A stretch of 31,964 bases of DNA from JBQTJJ01 sp052387235 (GTDB taxonomy: Bacteria > Actinomycetota > Acidimicrobiia > Acidimicrobiales > GCA-2861595), in the NCBI GenBank assembly GCA_052387235.1, contig JBQTJJ010000181.1, positions 1 to 31,964 of the forward strand, read 5' to 3'. Position 1 is the first letter of the stretch; each line of letters begins with the position of its first letter. Both the position numbers and the translations under genes were made by a program. The notes beneath the pieces were generated by a model. The model was not told the origin of the DNA. It ran no database searches and saw only the letters and a list, made by a program, of their open reading frames with translations. Shown in pieces: positions 28,595 to 31,964 of the stretch.

Positions 28595-30340
28595 GTGGGG
28601 ATCGTCGAGGAGGACGTCGCCCGAGTGCGGGCCGCGACCGACTTCGTGCAGGTGGCGTCGGAGCACCTGGCGCTGAAGCGGGTCGGGCAGCGCTGGGTCG
28701 GCCTCTGCCCGTTCCACGCCGAGAAGTCGGCCTCGTTCTCCATCAACGCCGACCAGGGCCTCTACTACTGCTTCGGGTGCCAGGCCAAGGGCGACGTCAT
28801 CACCTTCGTGCGCGAGGTCGACCACCTCGGCTTCGTGGAGGCGGTGGAGCGGTTGGCCAGCCGGGCCGGCATCGAGCTGCGCTACGACGAGGCGCGCGAG
28901 GGCCAGGACCGCCAGCGCCGCTCCCGCCTCACCGAGGCGCTGGCCCGGGCGGTGGAGTGGTACCACCAGCGGCTGCTCACGTCGCCCGACGCGGCGCCGG
29001 CGCGGGGCTACCTGCGCTCGCGGGGCTACGACGGCGACGTGGTGCGGGCCTTCAAGCTGGGGTGGGCGCCGGGCGACTGGGACGCCCTGGCCCGGGCCCT
29101 GCGCCTGCCCGACGACGTGCTCAAGGACACCGGGCTCGGCATCGTCAACCGCCGGGGCAAGCAGCAGGACAGCTTCCGGTCCCGGGTCATGTTCCCGATC
29201 TTCGACGCCGCCGGGGCGGCGGTGGCGTTCGGCGGTCGCATCCTGCCCGGGGCCGAGGGGCCCAAGTACAAGAACTCCCACGAGACCCCCGTGTACTCAA
29301 AGAGCCGGACGCTCTACGGGTTGAACTGGGCCAAGGCCGAGGTGGTGAGCGCGGGCGAGGTCATCGTGTGCGAGGGCTACACCGACGTCATCGGGCTCTT
29401 CGGCGCCGGCCTGCCCCGGGCCGTCGCCACCTGCGGCACGGCCCTGGCCGACGAGCACTTCCGCATGCTGAAGAACTTCGCCCGCCGCATCGTGCTGGCC
29501 TACGACGCCGACGCCGCCGGCCAGTCCGCGGCCGAGCGCTTCTACGAGTGGGAGCGCCGCTACGAGGTCGACATCGCGGTGGCCGCCCTGCCCGCCGGCA
29601 GCGACCCCGGGGACCTGGCCCGCAAGGACCCGGCCGCCCTGGCCGAGGCCGTCGCCGGCGCCCAGCCCTTTCTCGCCTTCCGCCTGGAGCGGGTGCTCGG
29701 GTCCGCCGACCTGCGGGCGCCGGAGGGCCGGGCCAGGGCGGCAGAGGCGGCTCTCGCCGTGATCGCCGAGCACCCGAACGAGCTGGTGCGGGACCAGTAC
29801 CTGATGCAGGTGGCCGACCGGTGCCGGGTGGACGCCGACCGGCTGCGGGCCACCCCGCCCCGCGGGCGCAACCCACCGGCCGCCCGCCGGTCGGCGCCGG
29901 CGTCGCGCCGGGACGTGGGCGGGCCCGAGGTCGAGGCCCTGCGCCTGGCCGTGCACCGCAAGGACGAGGTGGTGCCCCGGCTCCACGCCGTGCTCTTCGG
30001 CGACGAGCGGGCCCTGGCCGCCTTCTCGGCCTTGGCGGCCGCGCCCACCGTGCACGAGGCCATCGCCGTCGCCGACCCCGAGGCCGCCGATCTGCTCCAG
30101 CGCCTGGCGGTGGAGGAGACCTCGGCCGAGCCCGACGACGTGGTGGCCCGCCTCGTGGACAGGGCCGCCCACCGGGCCCTGGCCGAGCTCGAGGCCGAGG
30201 CCCGGGCCGCCCCGGACGACGCCCTCGCGGTGGCCGAGACGGTGGCCTGGCTCCAGCTCACCCTGGCCGATCTCCCCGACCCCGAGGCCTCCGGTCGGTT
30301 GGTAGCCTGGCTGGTGCAATGGGGCGAGGAGGCAGCGTGA
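28595..30340 (+). CDS. dnaG: DNA primase DnaG
   Basis: This encodes a 581-residue replicative primase that makes RNA primers at the fork with DnaB. The zinc domain has C38-P-F-H41 and C59-F-G-C62. The catalytic core has RVMFPIFD (197-204), the TOPRIM acidic residues E260 (EGYTD), D304-A-D306 and GSDPGDL (335-341), and KYKNSHETPVYSKS (224-237) before it. The C-terminal helicase-interaction region (about 420-581) is Ala/Glu-rich and poorly conserved, as usual. The GTG at 28595 (VGIVEEDVARVRAATDFVQV) begins right at the conserved N-terminus. The stop overlaps the sigma factor start (GTGA), giving a dnaG-rpoD operon. The dgt gene common before dnaG in Actinobacteria is missing here; ppdK is in its place. 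Confidence 0.95.
   Translation: MGIVEEDVARVRAATDFVQVASEHLALKRVGQRWVGLCPFHAEKSASFSINADQGLYYCFGCQAKGDVITFVREVDHLGFVEAVERLASRAGIELRYDEAREGQDRQRRSRLTEALARAVEWYHQRLLTSPDAAPARGYLRSRGYDGDVVRAFKLGWAPGDWDALARALRLPDDVLKDTGLGIVNRRGKQQDSFRSRVMFPIFDAAGAAVAFGGRILPGAEGPKYKNSHETPVYSKSRTLYGLNWAKAEVVSAGEVIVCEGYTDVIGLFGAGLPRAVATCGTALADEHFRMLKNFARRIVLAYDADAAGQSAAERFYEWERRYEVDIAVAALPAGSDPGDLARKDPAALAEAVAGAQPFLAFRLERVLGSADLRAPEGRARAAEAALAVIAEHPNELVRDQYLMQVADRCRVDADRLRATPPRGRNPPAARRSAPASRRDVGGPEVEALRLAVHRKDEVVPRLHAVLFGDERALAAFSALAAAPTVHEAIAVADPEAADLLQRLAVEETSAEPDDVVARLVDRAAHRALAELEAEARAAPDDALAVAETVAWLQLTLADLPDPEASGRLVAWLVQWGEEAA
30303..30308 (+). promoter_or_regulatory. candidate internal promoter for the sigma factor inside dnaG
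   Basis: TAGCCT inside the last codons of dnaG would start transcription near 30315 and give a leader of about 22 nt containing AGGAGG (30327-30332). This could let the sigma factor be made apart from dnaG. Only the -10-like hexamer is seen. Confidence 0.3.
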
Positions 30341-31638
30341 CACTCCCGATCCCCGAGGGTGTGCCCGCCAACGACTTCGCCCGCCTGCTGAAGACGGGGC
30401 GGAGCCGGGGGACGCTCACCACCGACGACCTCATGGGCGTCCTGACGGGCGTCGAGCTCAGCCCGCAGCTGATCGACGACATCGTTGCCCGCGTCCGCAG
30501 CGAGGGGATCGTCTACGACGACGCCGAGGACACCGTCATCGAGGCGGACCCCCTGGCCGACCCCCAGCTGGTGGCGGACGCGATCGCGGAGGAGGCAGCC
30601 GTACCGCCGCCGACCGCCGGTACCGCGCCGGCTCCACCGGCCCGGGTGCGGCCCCTCGTCACGCCCGCGACCGACTTCCCCGACGCCGACACCCGTCCAG
30701 GCGCTCTGGGCGACGACCCGGTGCGGATGTACCTCAAGGAGATCGGCAAGGTCCCCCTGCTGACGGGGCCCCAGGAGGTGTTCCTGGCCCAGCGCATCGA
30801 GCGAGGCCTCCAGGCGGCGGCCCGGCTGGTATCCCTGGAGGACGACTTCGGCGGCGGTGACCTCGTGCCCCTGGACCGGCTCGGCCCCGAGGAGCGACTC
30901 GTCGCCGCCGGCCTCAAGGCCAAGCAGGACCTCATCAACGCCAACCTGCGCTTGGTCGTGTCGATCGCCAAGCGCTACCGGAACCGGGGCATGCTGTTCC
31001 TCGACCTCATCCAGGAGGGCAACCTCGGCCTCATGCGGGCCGTCGACAAGTTCGACTACACCAAGGGCTTCAAGTTCTCCACCTACGCCACGTGGTGGAT
31101 CCGCCAGGCCATCACCCGGGCCATCGCAGACCAGGCCCGCACCATCCGGATCCCCGTCCACATGGTGGAGACCATCAACAAGGTGAGCCGCATCCAGCGC
31201 CAGCTGGTCCAGGAGCAGGGTCGCGAGCCCAGCCTCGAGGAGCTGTCGGCCCGCTGCGAGATGTCACCGGCCCGGGTGCGGGAGGTCCTCCGGATCAGCC
31301 AGGACACGGTGTCGCTCGAGCAGCCCATGGGCGACGAGGACTTCAGCCTGGGCGACGTGATCGAGGACCAGTCGGCCATCGTGCCGGCCGATGCCGCGGC
31401 CAAGGCGCTGCTCAACGAGGCGGTGAAGCAGGCCCTGTCCGAACTGTCCGAGCGGGAGCAGCAGGTGGTGCGGCTCCGCTTCGGGCTCGACGACGGTCAG
31501 GTGCGCACCCTGGAGGAGGTGGGCAAGGAGTTCGGCGTCACCCGCGAGCGCATTCGCCAGATCGAGTCGAAGGTGCTGGCCAAGCTGCGCCACCCCATCC
31601 GCAGCCAGCGCCTCCGGGACTACCTGGACGAGGAGTAG
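30337..31638 (+). CDS. rpoD: primary RNA polymerase sigma factor (sigma70/RpoD/HrdB type)
   Basis: This encodes a 433-residue group 1-like sigma factor. A region 1.1-like N-terminus (about 8-60; FARLLKTGRSRGTLTTDDL) is followed by a Pro/Ala/acidic linker to about 126. Region 1.2 is DDPVRMYLKEIGKVPLLT (126-143). Region 2 is about 200-272 (NLRLVVSIAKRY; DLIQEGNLGLMRAVDKFDY; FSTYATWWIRQAITRAI). Region 3 is about 278-355, and region 4 about 365-430 with helix-turn-helix TLEEVGKEFGVTRERIRQIESKVLAKLRHP. The GTG at 30337 has AGGAGG 4 nt upstream and overlaps the dnaG stop. An in-frame ATG at 30319 would add six residues but lies before the ribosome site. The full domain set and dnaG linkage favour the housekeeping factor over a group 2 paralogue. 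Confidence 0.94.
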   Translation: MTLPIPEGVPANDFARLLKTGRSRGTLTTDDLMGVLTGVELSPQLIDDIVARVRSEGIVYDDAEDTVIEADPLADPQLVADAIAEEAAVPPPTAGTAPAPPARVRPLVTPATDFPDADTRPGALGDDPVRMYLKEIGKVPLLTGPQEVFLAQRIERGLQAAARLVSLEDDFGGGDLVPLDRLGPEERLVAAGLKAKQDLINANLRLVVSIAKRYRNRGMLFLDLIQEGNLGLMRAVDKFDYTKGFKFSTYATWWIRQAITRAIADQARTIRIPVHMVETINKVSRIQRQLVQEQGREPSLEELSARCEMSPARVREVLRISQDTVSLEQPMGDEDFSLGDVIEDQSAIVPADAAAKALLNEAVKQALSELSEREQQVVRLRFGLDDGQVRTLEEVGKEFGVTRERIRQIESKVLAKLRHPIRSQRLRDYLDEE

Positions 31639-31645
31639 CGGCGGG

Positions 31646-31921
31646 TCACTGGTAGGGCGGGCTCTGGCGCAGGTAGGGATCGGTGCCGGAGGAAGGCTCG
31701 TCGCCGTTGCCGTTGCCCCGCACCGAGTCCACCAGGTCGGTGGCCCTGTCGACGCCCACCTCGACGGCCTCGCGGGCCTTCTCGGTGGCGACCTCGTAGG
31801 CCTCGGAGCGCTTGATCCTGCAGATGGTGCGGTTGATCTGCTCGAAGCGCTCCCGGCCCGCCATCGAGCCGAGGTAGTAGCCGGTGCCGAAGCCGATGCA
31901 CAGTCCGAGTCGGAATCTCAT
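31646..31921 (-). CDS. small YtxH-like membrane protein
   Basis: This encodes a 91-residue protein with one N-terminal glycine-rich hydrophobic segment (about 5-20; LGLCIGFGTGYYLGSMAG). It continues with RERFEQINRTICRIKRSEAYEVATEKAREAVEVGVDRATDLV (23-64), an amphipathic helix, and a polar Pro/Gln tail. The G-x-x-G-Y-x-x-G-x-x-A-G-R-E-R pattern is common in short actinobacterial YtxH-like proteins of unknown function. The ATG at 31921 has AGGA about 8 nt upstream. It converges on the sigma factor with only 7 bp between stops and no hairpin in that gap. The last 43 bases of the window beyond it hold only its upstream region. Confidence 0.78.
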   Translation of the reverse strand: MRFRLGLCIGFGTGYYLGSMAGRERFEQINRTICRIKRSEAYEVATEKAREAVEVGVDRATDLVDSVRGNGNGDEPSSGTDPYLRQSPPYQ

Positions 31922-31964
31922 GGTCCGTTCCTACCCCTCACGGCCTCCCCTTACAAGCGGGTCT

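Noticed and set aside
31922..31964. tRNA-Thr-like CTTGTAAGG piece at the window end (minus strand)
   Set aside because: The anticodon stem has a G-G mismatch next to the loop and there is no GTTCRA T-loop; chance resemblance in the upstream region of the YtxH-like gene.

Overview
The window is a G+C-rich actinobacterial chromosome segment. It most resembles the class Acidimicrobiia, judging from base composition, GTG starts, GTGA start/stop overlaps, a GlnR-like box, a WXG100 gene and an actinobacterial-style PhoH-YbeY-CorC-Era block. That placement is inferred; there is no rRNA gene to settle it. I see no phage, insertion sequence, CRISPR array, tRNA or rRNA.

Region 1 (1-2.8 kb, minus strand) holds a PII nitrogen-signalling gene behind a candidate GlnR operator, an Hsp20 chaperone, a MenC-type o-succinylbenzoate synthase and a Thr-rich surface protein ending in a LAHTG sorting-like signal. 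Region 2 (2.8-11.9 kb) is the accessory-looking part. A minus-strand pair resembling pilus-assembly CpaB and CpaE lies divergent from a plus-strand set: a WXG100 protein, a 1493-residue membrane ATPase (ubiquitin-like region, FHA, two membrane segments, three FtsK/SpoIIIE-type domains) and a Ser/Thr kinase with a calcium-loop-like outer domain. This looks like a stripped-down type VII-like secretion locus: EccB, EccD, EccE and mycosin are absent, and a ubiquitin-like/FHA module is fused to the ATPase. It is the best candidate here for something under-described.

Region 3 (11.9-16.8 kb) has a small excisionase-type DNA-binding protein, a protein with two possible LSm-like repeats, a HIT hydrolase, and PhoH, YbeY, a CNNM/CBS protein and Era in tight tandem. 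A 20-bp perfect hairpin separates Era from the convergent DinG-like helicase.

Region 4 (16.8-24.4 kb) holds the DinG-like helicase, a YceH/DUF480 protein, methionine aminopeptidase with an N-terminal SEC-C zinc motif (coupled to aroC), a YihY-type membrane protein, uppS, recO and a small uncertain ORF. Region 5 (24.4-32 kb) holds glyS, ppdK, dnaG, the primary sigma factor (coupled to dnaG) and a convergent YtxH-like membrane protein.

Across regions 3-5 many first genes lack a Shine-Dalgarno sequence but carry TANNNT 5-8 nt before the start codon, the arrangement expected for leaderless mRNAs. Genes that do have a Shine-Dalgarno (PII, Hsp20, WXG100, the large ATPase, YceH, sigma factor) mostly lack that arrangement.
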